Below are positions 12,382 through 24,100 of a stretch of 64,000 bases of DNA, in pieces; position 1 is the stretch's first letter; every line of letters begins with the position of its first letter. Below the pieces are notes generated by a model. That model searched no databases, was not told the origin of the DNA, and saw only the letters and a list, made by a program, of their open reading frames with translations. This DNA is from Diadema setosum. Its lineage: Eukaryota; Echinodermata; Echinoidea; Diadematoida; Diadematidae. The DNA is taken from positions 744,001 through 808,000 of the forward strand of contig NW_027307651.1 of the NCBI RefSeq assembly GCF_964275005.1, read 5' to 3'. The position numbers and the translations under genes were made by a program.

Positions 12382-12685
12382 GTCGAGACGTATGACCGAG
12401 TGGTTAAAGGCGACGTCTCAGAGACGTGAGGTTGCGGGTTCGAACCCCACAAGATCACGAAACAAAATACTTAGCTATTTACTGTTTTTTTCCTCAACTT
12501 TGTATTACATATTCGTCCATGTAGAAATCACGTTCGTATATAAACGCACCTATACACACACACAGACACACACACACGCCATATCCCTCTTCTTTGTGTG
12601 TTGGAGACCACATTGCTTCGACTGCAGCAAACTTTTGCAGGTTGACTTTGTCAAACCGATCATAGTATGTAATGACGACGACTGA
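12382..12685 (+). mobile_element. SINE with tRNA-Leu-like head, copy 3
   Basis: Box A is altered (TGACCGAGTGG); box B and body match copy 1 closely. It sits 2950 bp from copy 1 within the large repeat array. Confidence 0.65.
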
Positions 12686-14413
12686 GGTGTTGTCCTTTGA
12701 ACAATTGTCTTTCAAGACGATGTCATTGTTTATTAATTTGATGACGTCATTACACTGAAAATTATGATTAAAGGCAAGGTATCAAAACCAGCCGATTATA
12801 GGTTTTATGTCTCCGGGACGTATTTTTTCCAAGTTGCCAGAAATGGCATAGCGACCTCAGTCGTTACAAGGCCGCTTTTCCGTCTAGCAATGCAATAGAT
12901 GTTCACACGGCCACGTTAATTGAGTGGGCATTGACTTTCCCCCTGTTATATCTATACATTGGTTTTGTTTTGTTTTTTTGTCTTACCATTTCCGTGGATG
13001 ACCTGTGGCCGAGTGGTTACAAAAACGGTTTCGCAAGCACGCTCAATATAACTTTAAGGTGCCTATATCACATTCTTTTCTTTGTCGATCACAGATGACT
13101 GTCATCTGATGACCACAAGCGTATCACCTAACTCGTCCTCAATGTGACGAGTTTTCATGTCTCGTTTCTTATTCTTCTTTCTTTCTGGCCTATTTTGTGT
13201 CGTCAATATCTCAAGAATGACATTACGGAGTAACATGACATTTTCAGTCAACATGTCTCATGACAATATCTAGCCACAATAAGGTTTTCATGACAGTAAC
13301 GTATCTATGACGTCATCTAGGCGCCATTTTGTGATTTTCGGACCATGTTACATGATCGATCATAACTTCATAACTAAAGGTCCTTTCTGTATCAGTTTTT
13401 GTGGACATAAAGTTCAGGTCACGCTCTATCTTTCTTTCTCAGATGCTAATTACCTAGGACGTCATCTAGGACGCGTAAGCGCGCGTCAAACATTTAAAAG
13501 GCTCAAAACAACTTTCCAATGGGAAATCTCGAAGTTTCAGACAATTTTAAGCGTTTCAAACAATTTTGCGCGTGCGCGTCCGTCCGCGCATTTTCGCGCG
13601 CACAGCGCGTCAGTAACATGAAAATGCACATTTTTTGACTGATCTGGATTCCTGATACTTTGAGTAACAATATCCATTGATTTCTGATCGATTTTGACAA
13701 ATAACAAAGCAATGCACTGGCGTCAAAGTTGAAATTTCGCGTGCGCATCTATGTGCAAATATAGTGAAAAAACATGTCTTTGTTTATTTCGCCATAGCTC
13801 TTTAAAACGTCAGGTGACCCTATGTTTTTATTGCATATTACAAAAGCATATGAATTGAAAATAACGTTTCAAGTATCATTATTTCCATAATTAAAATATG
13901 ACGTCATCATATCGTCATCTGAAATCAAAAAAGTGGAATTAATTTTTTTAAGGTACTGTTTCTGACATTCATTTGCTCGTATCTCTGTTGTTTAAGCTCA
14001 ATATTATCCCAAATTCAGATATGTTGTACTTTGAACATTTGCCTTTTAAGTCCATGTCATGCTTTTGATATTTGATGACGTCATCATACCTTAAATTGTG
14101 ATTAAAGGTAAAGACGCAAAATCGGACAAGTTTACGTGTATTGTCTATGGGAGGTGATTTTTTTTAAAAGCATCAATTGACTTAACAACGTTTAAGCACC
14201 TTTATCTCAGCTGATTTTGCTTCATTTCCTCTGAAACTTTAATATGTTGTAGCTGAGACAATAAGCTGCAGTAATCATGCATTTTATTCTTTGAAATCTC
14301 CTCATCAGATTGACAATTTTGCAGTTTAAAACTGAAAATGAAAATGGAATGTGGACAAAACGATTCCCCATGTATCTTTCACATACATAAGTTTACGTTC
14401 CCCATATTTTCTC

Positions 14414-14715
14414 GTCGAGACGTATGGCCGAGTGGTTAAAGGCGACGTCTCAGAGACGTGAGATTGCGGGTTCGAACCCCACAAGATCACGAAACATTTT
14501 TTTTTTTATTTTACTTTTTTTCTTCAATTTTGTATTACATATTCGTCCATGTAGAAATCACGTTCGTATATAAACGCACCTATACACACACACAGACACA
14601 CACACACGCCATATCCCTCTTTTTTGTGTGTTGGAGACCACATTGCTTCGACTGCAGCAACATTTTGCAGGTTGACTTTGTCAAACCGATCATAGTATGT
14701 AATGACGACGACTGA
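14414..14715 (+). mobile_element. SINE with tRNA-Leu-like head, copy 4
   Basis: Part of the recent 4980-bp duplication of copy 1, so it did not insert independently. The head reads GGCGACGTCTCAGAGACG, in which the anticodon arm pairs better than in copy 1. Confidence 0.7.
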
Positions 14716-16320
14716 GGTGTTGTACTTTGAACAATTGTCTTTCAAGACGATGTCATTGTTTTGTAATTTGATGACGTCATTACACTGAAAATTGTGATTA
14801 AAGGCAAGGTATCAAAACCAGCCGATTATAGGTTTTATGTCTGCGGGACGTATTTTTCCCAAGTTGCCAGAAATGGCATAGTGACCTCAGTCGTTACAGG
14901 GCCGCTTCTCCGTCTAGCAATGCAATAGATGTTCACCAGGCCACGTTAGTTGAGTGGGCATTGACTTTCCCCCTGTTATATCTATACATTGTTTTTTTTT
15001 TTTTTTTTGTCTTACCATTTCCGTGGATGACCCGTGGCCGAGTGGTTACAGAAACGGTTTCGCATGCACGCTCAATATAACTTCAAGGTGCCTATATCAT
15101 GACAAAATCTAGCCACAATAAGGTTTTCATGACAGTAACATATCTATGACGTCATCTAGGCGCCATTTTGTGATTTTCGGACCATGTTACATGATCGATC
15201 ATAACTTCATAACTAAAGGTCATTTCTGTATCATTTTCTGTGGACATTAAGTTTAGGTCACGCTCTATCTTACATGTTAATGCTAATTACCTAGGACATC
15301 ATTACGCGCGCGTACGCGCGCATCAAACTTTTAAAAGGCTCAAAACAACTTTCCAATGGGAAATCTCGAAGTTTCAGACAATTTTAAGCGTTCCGCGCGT
15401 AGGCGTCCGTCCGCGCATTTTCGCGCGCAGTGCGCGTAAGCAACATGAAAATGCAATTGTTTTGACAGATTTGGATTCCTGATACATTAAGTAACAATAT
15501 CCAATGATTTCCGATCAATTTTGACTTATAACAAAGGAATGCGCTGGCGTCAAAGTTGAAATTTCGTGTGCGCGTCTATGTGGAAATATAGCGAAAAACA
15601 TGTCTTTGTTTATTTCGCCATAGCTCTTTAAAACGCAGGGTGACCCTATGTTTTTATTGCATATTACAAAAGCATATGAATTGGAAATAACATTTCAAGC
15701 ATCAATATTTCCCGAAATACATTATGACGTCATCATATCATCATCTGAAATCAAAAAAGTGGAATTAATTTTTTTGAGGTACTGTTTCTGACATTCATTT
15801 GCTCGTATCTCTCTTGTTTAAGCTCAATATTATCCCAAATTCAGATATGTTTTACTTTGAACATTTGCCTTTCAAGTCCATGTCATGGTTTTGAAATTTG
15901 ATGACATCATCATACCTTAAATTGTGATTAAAGGTAAAGACTCAAAATCGGACAAATTTACGTGTATTGTCTATGGGAGGTGATTTTTTTTTAGACCATG
16001 CATTGACTTGACAACGTTTAAGCACCTTTATCTCAGCTGATTTTGCTCCATTTCCTCTGAAACTTATGTATGTTGTAGCTCAGACAATAAGCTGCAGTCA
16101 TCATGCATTTTATATTTTAAAATCTCCTCATGAGGTCGACAATTTTGTAGTTAAAAACTGAAAATGAGAATGCAATCTGTACGGAACGATTGGCGATCGT
16201 TGTTTGCAACTGTATATTGGTCGAATCCACGCGGCCACTTGTGGGAAGTTGAATAGCGCCATCTCCGTCAACAGTCACGACTGTATAATTAAAAATTTAA
16301 GTTTCGCAAACGATCTTCAG

Positions 16321-16403
16321 GACAGCCATTTGGCGTAATCGCTTAGCGCGCTGGGTGTTCATAACGCCATACGGGAAGGCGAGAAGTTCGACTCCCGCAG
16401 GAC
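16321..16403 (+). mobile_element. tRNA-Asn/Ile-like SINE head
   Basis: TGGCGTAATCGCTTAGCGCG matches the D-arm style of tRNA-Asn or tRNA-Ile, and AGTTCGACTCCCGC serves as box B. The insert between the boxes is too long and the ends do not pair, so a SINE head is more likely than a tRNA gene. The following sequence resembles the body found behind the Leu-like heads only loosely. Confidence 0.55.
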
Positions 16404-16933
16404 TTTTCCCTTTTTTTCTTTTTTTTTTTCGGCTGTTCAGCTTTACTCGATGTCATTTATCGTATTATTTTATCAAGTATACGTAAGCCGTGAACACGGC
16501 TGCTCTATTTCCCTTAATTGTTTTGTATTGGAGTTTGGAGATTGGGTTTGCTTCATTAATTTTGTCACACTTAATGTTGTAAATTGCCCCTTGTTACAGT
16601 GTCCCGCTTGCCACCTTTCGTTTGCTCTTTCCTTTTCTCTTCATTGGTTATTGTTATATTGTAACAGGATAGGTAGGAACATGTACGTTTAGATAACTGG
16701 CAGGAATGGGAGCTGAATTGATTAATTCTAGTCCAGGTGTATGGCGCCTCGCTCATATCTTTGAAATTCCAGGTTGTTATTGTTTGACCCAATTACGGAA
16801 TTGTAGACAGGTTTTATGTTTCTATAGAGGTATCTTATGCCACATGAGTGGAAGGCATCACTGTTTAGTAGTAGTAATGAACTTTTTCATGTTGTAAATG
16901 ATATTAAATTATGAATTTCACATCCAATCTTCG

Positions 16934-17021
16934 GGACAGCCGTGTGGCTTTATAGTCGCTTAGCCCGCTGCATTGTCATTATGCACTACCTTAGGACGAG
17001 ATGTTCGAGACCCGCAGGACG
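16934..17021 (+). mobile_element. second tRNA-Asn/Ile-like SINE head
   Basis: A diverged duplicate of the head at 16321 (GTCGCTTAGCCCGCTG, then ATGTTCGAGACCCGCAGGAC) at an offset of about 610 bp, belonging to the tandem array. Confidence 0.55.
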
Positions 17022-18372
17022 CTATTATTTTTTCTCTCTCTCTTTCTTTGTTTTTCTTTTGGCAGTTCTGCTTTATTCCGATGTCATTTATCGTATTATC
17101 TTATCAAGTATATAACTACCCCACGAGACACAGTCACTCAAGTTCCATTTTTTTTTTGTCGGAGGCTGGAGGTTGTATTTGCTTTATTTATCATACGTAA
17201 TGTTGTAAATTGCCCTTGGTATACAGTGCCCCGCTTGCCACCTTTCGTTTCTCTTTCCTTTTCTCTACGTTTGTTCCTGTTACACTGCACAAGACAGGTC
17301 GGAAAATAATTTACATAACTCAACTGGAGCAGGAATGGCAACTGAATGAATTAACTCTAGGCCAGGTGTATAACGGCGTCTCGCTCATCTCTTTGAAATT
17401 CCAGGTTGTTATTGTTTGACCCAATAACGGAATTGTAGACAGGTTTTATGTTGCTATAGAGGTATCTTGTGCCACATGAGTACAAGGCATCACTGCTCAG
17501 TAGTAGTAATGAACTTTTTCATGTCCCTCCATGTCAATTATAGTGTGTTTAAAGGGGTTGTGAGTCTATCTGCCAAAGAAAAGGAAAACCTTATTTTCGC
17601 CATGGCTGTTTCTCTATACGTAGCCGTATGTGGTGAGTGTTGTTGGTATCTGAGCAGTGAAGAACAGAGCGTCAGGCTAAAATCCCCCTTAGTTATACGC
17701 GCTAAGCGTTCAATGTCATATATCTTTATTTATGTAGTCAATCACTGCTAATGGAGTTACAGAATTATGTTATGACACGTTTCACTGAAAGTTTGTAAAG
17801 CAAAGTTTATGGACAAGGCAAGCAATTGTACATAAATAATACCATTGATTTCAGAGGGAAATTATGTTATACCTAAATGTAAGAGTATCACTGCTTTGGA
17901 ATTGGTGAGACAATATGCTTGGCACGAGGGCTTCCACTTCTAATAGCTGATCCCTTTGAAGATTTGTCGGTCACGGGTGATCGTCATGATTCATCTTTCA
18001 CGTAGAAGCTTACGTTCCACACTCTTAGTTCGAGAAGACTTACCATCACACTTCAAATTGCGATTAAAGGTAAAGACGCAAAATCGGACAAGTTTACGTG
18101 TTATGTCAATGGGAGGTGATTTTTTTTTAAACCATGCATTGCCTTGACAACGTTTAAGCACCTTTATCTCAGCTGATTTTGCTTTATTTCCTCTGAATCT
18201 ATAGTATGTTGTAGCTGAGACAATAAGCTGCAGAAATCACGCATTTTATTTTTGCAAATCTCATCAGGTTGATAATTTTGCAGTTTAAAACTGAAAATGA
18301 GAATGGAATGTCGACCAGACGATTACTGAATCATCTTTGACATACATAACTTTACGTTCCTCATGTTTTCTC

Positions 18373-18615
18373 GTCGAGACGTATGGCCGAGTGGTTAAAG
18401 GCGACGTTTCAGAGACGTGAGGATGCGGGTTCGAACCCCACAAGAGCACGAAACAAAATACTTACTTTTTTTTTTTTTACTTTTTTCTTCAATGGAGTAC
18501 TACACCTTCACCTATGCAGAAATCACGTTCGCATGTAACCGCACCTATACGCACACACACACAATATCCCTTTGTTTTGTGTTGGAGACCAAAGCGCTTC
18601 GACTGGAAATTTCGA
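18373..18615 (+). mobile_element. SINE with tRNA-Leu-like head, copy 5
   Basis: GGCCGAGTGGTTAAAGGCGA followed by GGGTTCGAACCCC, a T-run, a CACACA stretch and TTGGAGACCAAAGCGCTTCG. It lies in the older array and is preceded by the same 250 bp (GCACCTTTATCTCAGCTG) that precedes the other Leu-headed copies. Confidence 0.65.
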
Positions 18616-19719
18616 CTTGAAAATACACATGTAAATGTGAAGGTGACCCTTAAAAGACCTTATCGCCATGTTTGATTTCTGTTTTTTAACAGTATAAAGA
18701 CCTATTGGTAAATATTCATTTACATATCCTGTCTGATCGACTTACTTGCCCACGCCGACACACGCATGAAATGTTCACATGGTTGCATGACAGAAACAAT
18801 TTCATCTGAATTATGTGGGACTGTATAAAGAATAGGACTTCACGAATGTGTCTCATGTCCTCTATTTGTCTGTTTATGCTAAAAAAACAACTGCTATAAC
18901 ATCTAATACATTTTGCTTCACTTGTCACACAAAAGGTTATAAATTGCAGTTGTGCAGTATATTTTTGCCAGCTCTCGTCTTCTCTTCCCTTTTCGCTACG
19001 TTTGTTTTGTTATACTGAAGGTGGGGATTTATGCATTTATATAAATACTTCAACTTGAGTGGGAAAAAGAACTGAATTGATTTACTCTAAGCCAGGTGTA
19101 TACCGTCTCGCTCATCTCTGTGATATTTCGTACTGTATTGTTTGACCCAATAACGGAGTTGTAGACAGGCTTTATGTTGCTTTAGAGGTATCTTGCGCCA
19201 CATGAGTGGAATGCATATGCTGTTTAGTATTAATGAAGAGTTCTTTCATGTCCCTCCGTGCCAATTACAGTGTGTTTAAAGGGGTTGTGTGTCGATCTGC
19301 CAAATAAAAGGCAAAACTGTTATTTAAGTAATGGCTGTTTCTCTATACGCAGCCGTAGGTGATGAGTGTTGTTGCCATCTGAGCAGTGAAGAGCAGAGTA
19401 TCAGGTTATAATCCCCTGAGTTATATGTGCTAAGCGTTCATTTTGATATATCTTTGTTTATCTAGTAGTCACTGCTAATGGAGTTACATAGTTATGTTAT
19501 GACACGTTTCACTGAAAGTTTGTAAAGCAAAGTTTATGGACTATGCAAGCAATGGTAGGCCTACATGATTAATACCATTGATTTTAGAGCGAAATTATGG
19601 AATGCCTAAATGTCATTGTCTCATTGCTTTGTTGAGACAATATGCTTGACACTCCTTCCACTTCTAACTGTTCCCTTTGAAGATGTGTCGGTCACGGGTG
19701 ATCGTCATGATTCATCTTA

Positions 19720-20867
19720 CGTTCCACACTCTTGGTTCGAAAAGACTTACCATTTAGTTACGTGGTTAGAAGCTATGTCTCTTTCTTTATTTTAGTTGAG
19801 GTAATGCCGCTTTCGTCTAGGTACAAATCATATTGTCATGTAAACAAACACACACTCTCTCTATTTGCCTCTGTTTTGTTTTTGGACGTTTCATTGCTTT
19901 TTCTGCCGGAAAATTTCACAGGCTTGTAGCTGCAAGGGCTTTCTTTATTTTTCCTTTTTTTCTTAGGCAGTTCAGCTTCACTCCTATGTCATTTGTTTCA
20001 CTATTTCCTCAAGTATACACATCCCCACGAACACAAACACGCAATTTCCCTTATTTTATATCGGAGGTTAGAGTGTTTCTGTTGCTCGTGGGAATTTTTG
20101 TTTATCGCCAAATTACAATTCATTTAGCTAAACATGGATACTCAACCAGCAGAGCCCTTAAAATAAGTCAGCAAGTAGTTACTAGTACAATATAGCACCA
20201 TATTTCGTCCGGGTATAAATCCCATTCTGTAAAGACACGCACTCGCTGTATTTTCCTTTGTTTTGGATTGGATGATTCATTGCTTAATTGCTGGAAAATT
20301 TTACAGGCTTGTAGCTTTAAGAGCTCTCCAAACTGATCATATTAATGACAAGATTCGATATAGCAGTTTTGGTTATGGAAATAAGGGCTAGAGTTCATAT
20401 TTTTAAAAGACCACTATTAAAGTCAAGACGATCTTTAGAACACTGTATTGACGTGTTTCAATTTGTTCGTGTTTATATTTGTTCGTCATCGTAGAGATAC
20501 ACTGTACTAAGAAAACCTGTTAATCTACTTGGGCCTACTTGCACACGCAGACACACGTACAGGACTTTCCATGTGGTTTGCATTGTTACTAACAATATGA
20601 TCTGAATAATGAAGGTCCAAAAAAATCGACTTTGCTAAAATATTATTGCAGAAATATAACTTAAAGTCGCTATATTTAATTGTTTCGTTGTCAATCACTG
20701 GTGACCGATATCTGATGACCCAAAGCGTATCACCTAACTCGTCTTTAAAGTGACGAGTTTCATGTCTCGTTCCTTTTGAAATGGGAACGATTTTTATGCT
20801 TTGTATGCTGCGAGCTAGGGTAGAATAAAGCGAACAGCTTAACATCGCGGATAAGCTGCGTGTCACA
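19720..20867. other. intergenic repeat remnants upstream of copy B
   Basis: Diverged pieces of the SINE body (CACACTCTCT...TTTGTTTTTGGACG near 19850; a second near 20240) and a terminal GCGTATCACCTAACTCGTC near 20728 from the TGATACGC family. No exon recognised. Confidence 0.55.
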
Positions 20868-21062
20868 TTTCCCTCACATTAGCTGGGTGTAGGAAGGAAT
20901 TGTGCTCGTCTCGAAAGGGTCCATTGCATGAAGTGCGCTCAAATGTTGCCATCATTTTGAGGACTGTGATTACTGTATTCATATTACAAGCTTGTCGGAC
21001 ATTACCATCAAAACCTCTGTGCATTCTTTCTTGTATGAAGTGTCTCCATCTGTGTACCTATG
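20868..21062 (+). promoter_or_regulatory. conserved 5' block before copy B start codon
   Basis: The stretch CCCTCACATTAGCT, GAAAGGGTCCATTGCA and CTTGTCGGACATTAC up to the ATG recurs in order before copies C (41918-42143) and D (55715-55939). It is probably the 5' UTR and core promoter carried along by duplication. A recurrent CTGTGATGACTG-type string is best kept in C and D. No clear TATA box was seen. Confidence 0.55.
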
Positions 21063-21135
21063 ATGGATAACACATCCGTGATCGGTCTCTTGTTAACATT
21101 GATTGCTTCCATATTCTGTGATCTCACTGTAGAAG
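21063..21135 (+). CDS. copy B exon 1: signal peptide
   Basis: Encodes MDNTSVIGLLLTLIASIFCD plus LTVE, a short N region, an 11-residue hydrophobic core and small residues before cleavage. The donor is GAAG|GTAAGT, phase 1. The start was chosen because copies C and D have an aligned 73-nt exon with the same ATG-GAT opening. Confidence 0.8.
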
Positions 21136-24100
21136 GTAAGTGCGTCTATTTTCAAGAGCCTGACCTCATGAAGTTATCGCTATCAGGTCTCAAACGATAT
21201 CTCTGAAAATTTTGCGTAACGTAGAATGCTGGTGAACTCATTAATATTATGCAGTTTCACTATGTCTTGCTCATTTTGTTTGACACGCATTCACCTTCTA
21301 TCTGGAAAATAACTGAGTTTACCAATATTGAGTATGGGTGTTTTTATAGTCAGTGCTGTTTACCTACATTGTATAATAAAATCGGTAAATTAGCAGAGGA
21401 GAGAGCGCGGTAAATGTATATAGACGGATTATTCAAATGATTCATCAACTTGATGTGTGTCAGACGAGTCAATGAAACTGAGGTATTTTGCAAGGGAACA
21501 ATAATATCCGTTGCCAGAATTTAGATTTTATTTTTCGTTTGACGTAAGATTTCGTGAACATTTGAAAACATACAACATATATAGAGAGATAAGAGAAAAC
21601 AAACAAAATTACCGTTTAGATCAAACAAAATTGTAATAAAAGTAATAACAATAGCAGTAATCATGAATCATTAGCAATATATTAGTTTTGCACGATTTTA
21701 ATCCTCGTCTGACATACAGAGCGTATCAAAAAAAGTACTCTTACTTTGAAGGCCTGCCATTTCATTATTGTCAACTATGGACAATGCAATTTCATTTGTG
21801 AGCAAAAACGAATTTTTCTTCTTTCTATTGATACCTCATTATGTTGACAAGTGTCACGTATGACTGAGCACAAGAATGAACGATGACAATGCACTTTTTT
21901 CAAAGTTTGTGTGTCACACAGTCATGAAGAAACAATGAATGTCCAACTGAATAAATTGGATCTGTCAATGAAAGCGGTCATATTAACAGGCCAGGCATGG
22001 CTGCAGGTTTGGGTTGGTTTCTTCTAACCTTTCATGTCGTTTCTTCCCAATTTAGAATTAATCGGATCAAATCTATAAAGCTCATATGGGTATACAGTAG
22101 AGAACAATACATGTAAATACTACTATATACGAACGAATACAATGAATACTGAACGTTAAATTCGACACAAAGAGTTGTAGATTTATTATTAGAAAAAAAG
22201 GGAAGAAATCAACGGAGTTCAGGTCAGTTCTCAACTCAAGGAATGTTCGGCATAGGTTATAAGAATATACTCAGAATCCCTGTACCATAAATCAAATACT
22301 GTAATATAGACGTTGTCGCGATAGATGGAAACGAAAGAAGATAGAAAATGGAATTGCATTTGTTAAGTATTTACAAAGCTGCATCCCTCGCATCTATGCC
22401 CAAGCATCCTTCGGGTTTATGCTAGGTTTAAGTATGTGCGTGTGTATCACACACAAACACACTGTTATACTTCTAACCACCGGAGCATTGAGAATTTAGG
22501 GTTTCTGGAACGACCACTGAATTAAAGGGCTTTCTATAGGTCAGTGGGTAGAGCACCTGGCTGCAATGCGGATGTCCCGGGTTCGAATCCCGATGGAATC
22601 CCATTTTCTTTGCCCATTTTCCTACTAATGAATAATATAATATAAATTTGTGTGTGACGGAGGAATGACTAGCAGAACTTGCAGTAATGTTCACTATAGC
22701 CTTTTATTCTCTCAAGCTTTCGACTGAGTTACCTGTCTTTTTCAAGGGCTTATTGGGACATAAACAAAAAAGCAGAAAAGCAACCAATTTCCATGCATTT
22801 GAACAAAATAAAGGAAAATGAAGGTAAAATCAAGGCAAAATAAAAGGCCAATCAAACGAAATATAGACAGCAACATAACATTCACACCAATTTGCCTACT
22901 AGTACATTTGAATAGAATAAGACCAAAAAAAAAATATTATATACACACACATATATATATATATATATATATGAAGGCTTGCTTCCCAAAGGAGCTAAAT
23001 CCTTCATGTTTCAACGGATTTAGCGCGGTCTTCATAGATAGACATTAGTATAAAGTATGTATCATCTTATGAATTTCTTCTTTCCCTATAGCGATGTCAT
23101 CAAGACATATAATCGAAGAATGCGTCAATAAAGGACAGTCCAGTCAAAACCGATGTATGTACCGAACTCCCTCCAACGCTACCTCCATTGTACTCACGTG
23201 TGTCTTGAGTGGATCAAAACCTGGTATTTCTATGATGTGGACCGATATGTCTGGAGAGAGACTTAAGTCCGTGGCTTCGCGACAGACAACACTATCTGAC
23301 GACACATACGAGAGGTTCGAGAAAATCAGTGTTTCTGTCATTGAAACTGAACGAACCTTCACGTGCCTAGCTACCGGTGACTCGGTGAATGGAACATCAA
23401 CCAAAGAAATCACTCTTCTGCCTACAAGTATAATATCAGGTTTGCCAAAAGCTGTCAATTTTGTGGTTCAAAGTAATAACGAGTCTTAATACACCTGGCG
23501 TCACTACAATAAAGTATGCGCACCGAAAGTAACAAAACTTCAACAATTTTTTTAGATCTTATTTCCCAGCTAACATTTGGACGTTTTCTGAACGTTCTTG
23601 AAACGTTCCAAGTTCGTTATTTGGACGTTTTGTCAAAACTTTCTCAGAACGTCTTTTGTGAAAGGTTTTCGGCGTATTTGAAACGTTTCAAATGGACGTT
23701 ATAAAAACACTTTTAAACGTAAAAAAAAAAAAAATTAGTAAAAAAACAACTTTCGGACTATTTAAGGACCTGCAAAAAACCTTTTGGACGTTATAGACGT
23801 CAGAATAACCTTTTAAGAATATTCAAAACTTCTGTGGACGTTCTGCGAACCTCCAGAAAACCGTTGAAAACCGTCTAGAACGTTCAAAAACGTTTTAAGA
23901 ACGTCTAAAAAGTCTTATGACCCGTTCCAGAACGTTTAGAGAAGCTTTCCTACCCGTCTAGTACGTTCAGAAAACCTGTAAAGAACGTCTAATGTTTATG
24001 TTTTATTGGGTATTTAAGAATATAGTTATGAGAATATACACGTACAATATGGGATTAATGTACCCTAATCCTATATAATCATATCCTAACATGTTCCTAA

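Larger units (their letters stand above)
8170..16200 (+). repeat. recent large tandem array (offset about 4.98 kb)
   Basis: The block from about 8185 to 10100 recurs at about 13165 to 15080 with a constant 4980-bp offset and only scattered differences. A shorter, more diverged relative runs 10225-11400 and recurs at 15100-16190. A third copy of the 9420-10190 part lies at 12365-13150. All share strings such as GACGTCATCTAGGCGCCATT and TTTCGCCATAGCTC. The array contains no gene. The near identity of the 4.98-kb pair implies a recent duplication or conversion. Confidence 0.85.
16320..19720 (+). repeat. older tandem array with three related units
   Basis: The blocks 16703-16895, 17331-17523 and 19060-19250 share CTCGCTCAT, TTGTTTGACCCAAT and GTAGACAGG in the same order. 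The 17521-17990 stretch recurs at 19250-19720 with an offset near 1.73 kb, including TTTCACTGAAAGTTTGTAAAG. Divergence is clearly higher than in the 8-16 kb array. No gene is seen; the short open frames are not conserved between units. Confidence 0.75.
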
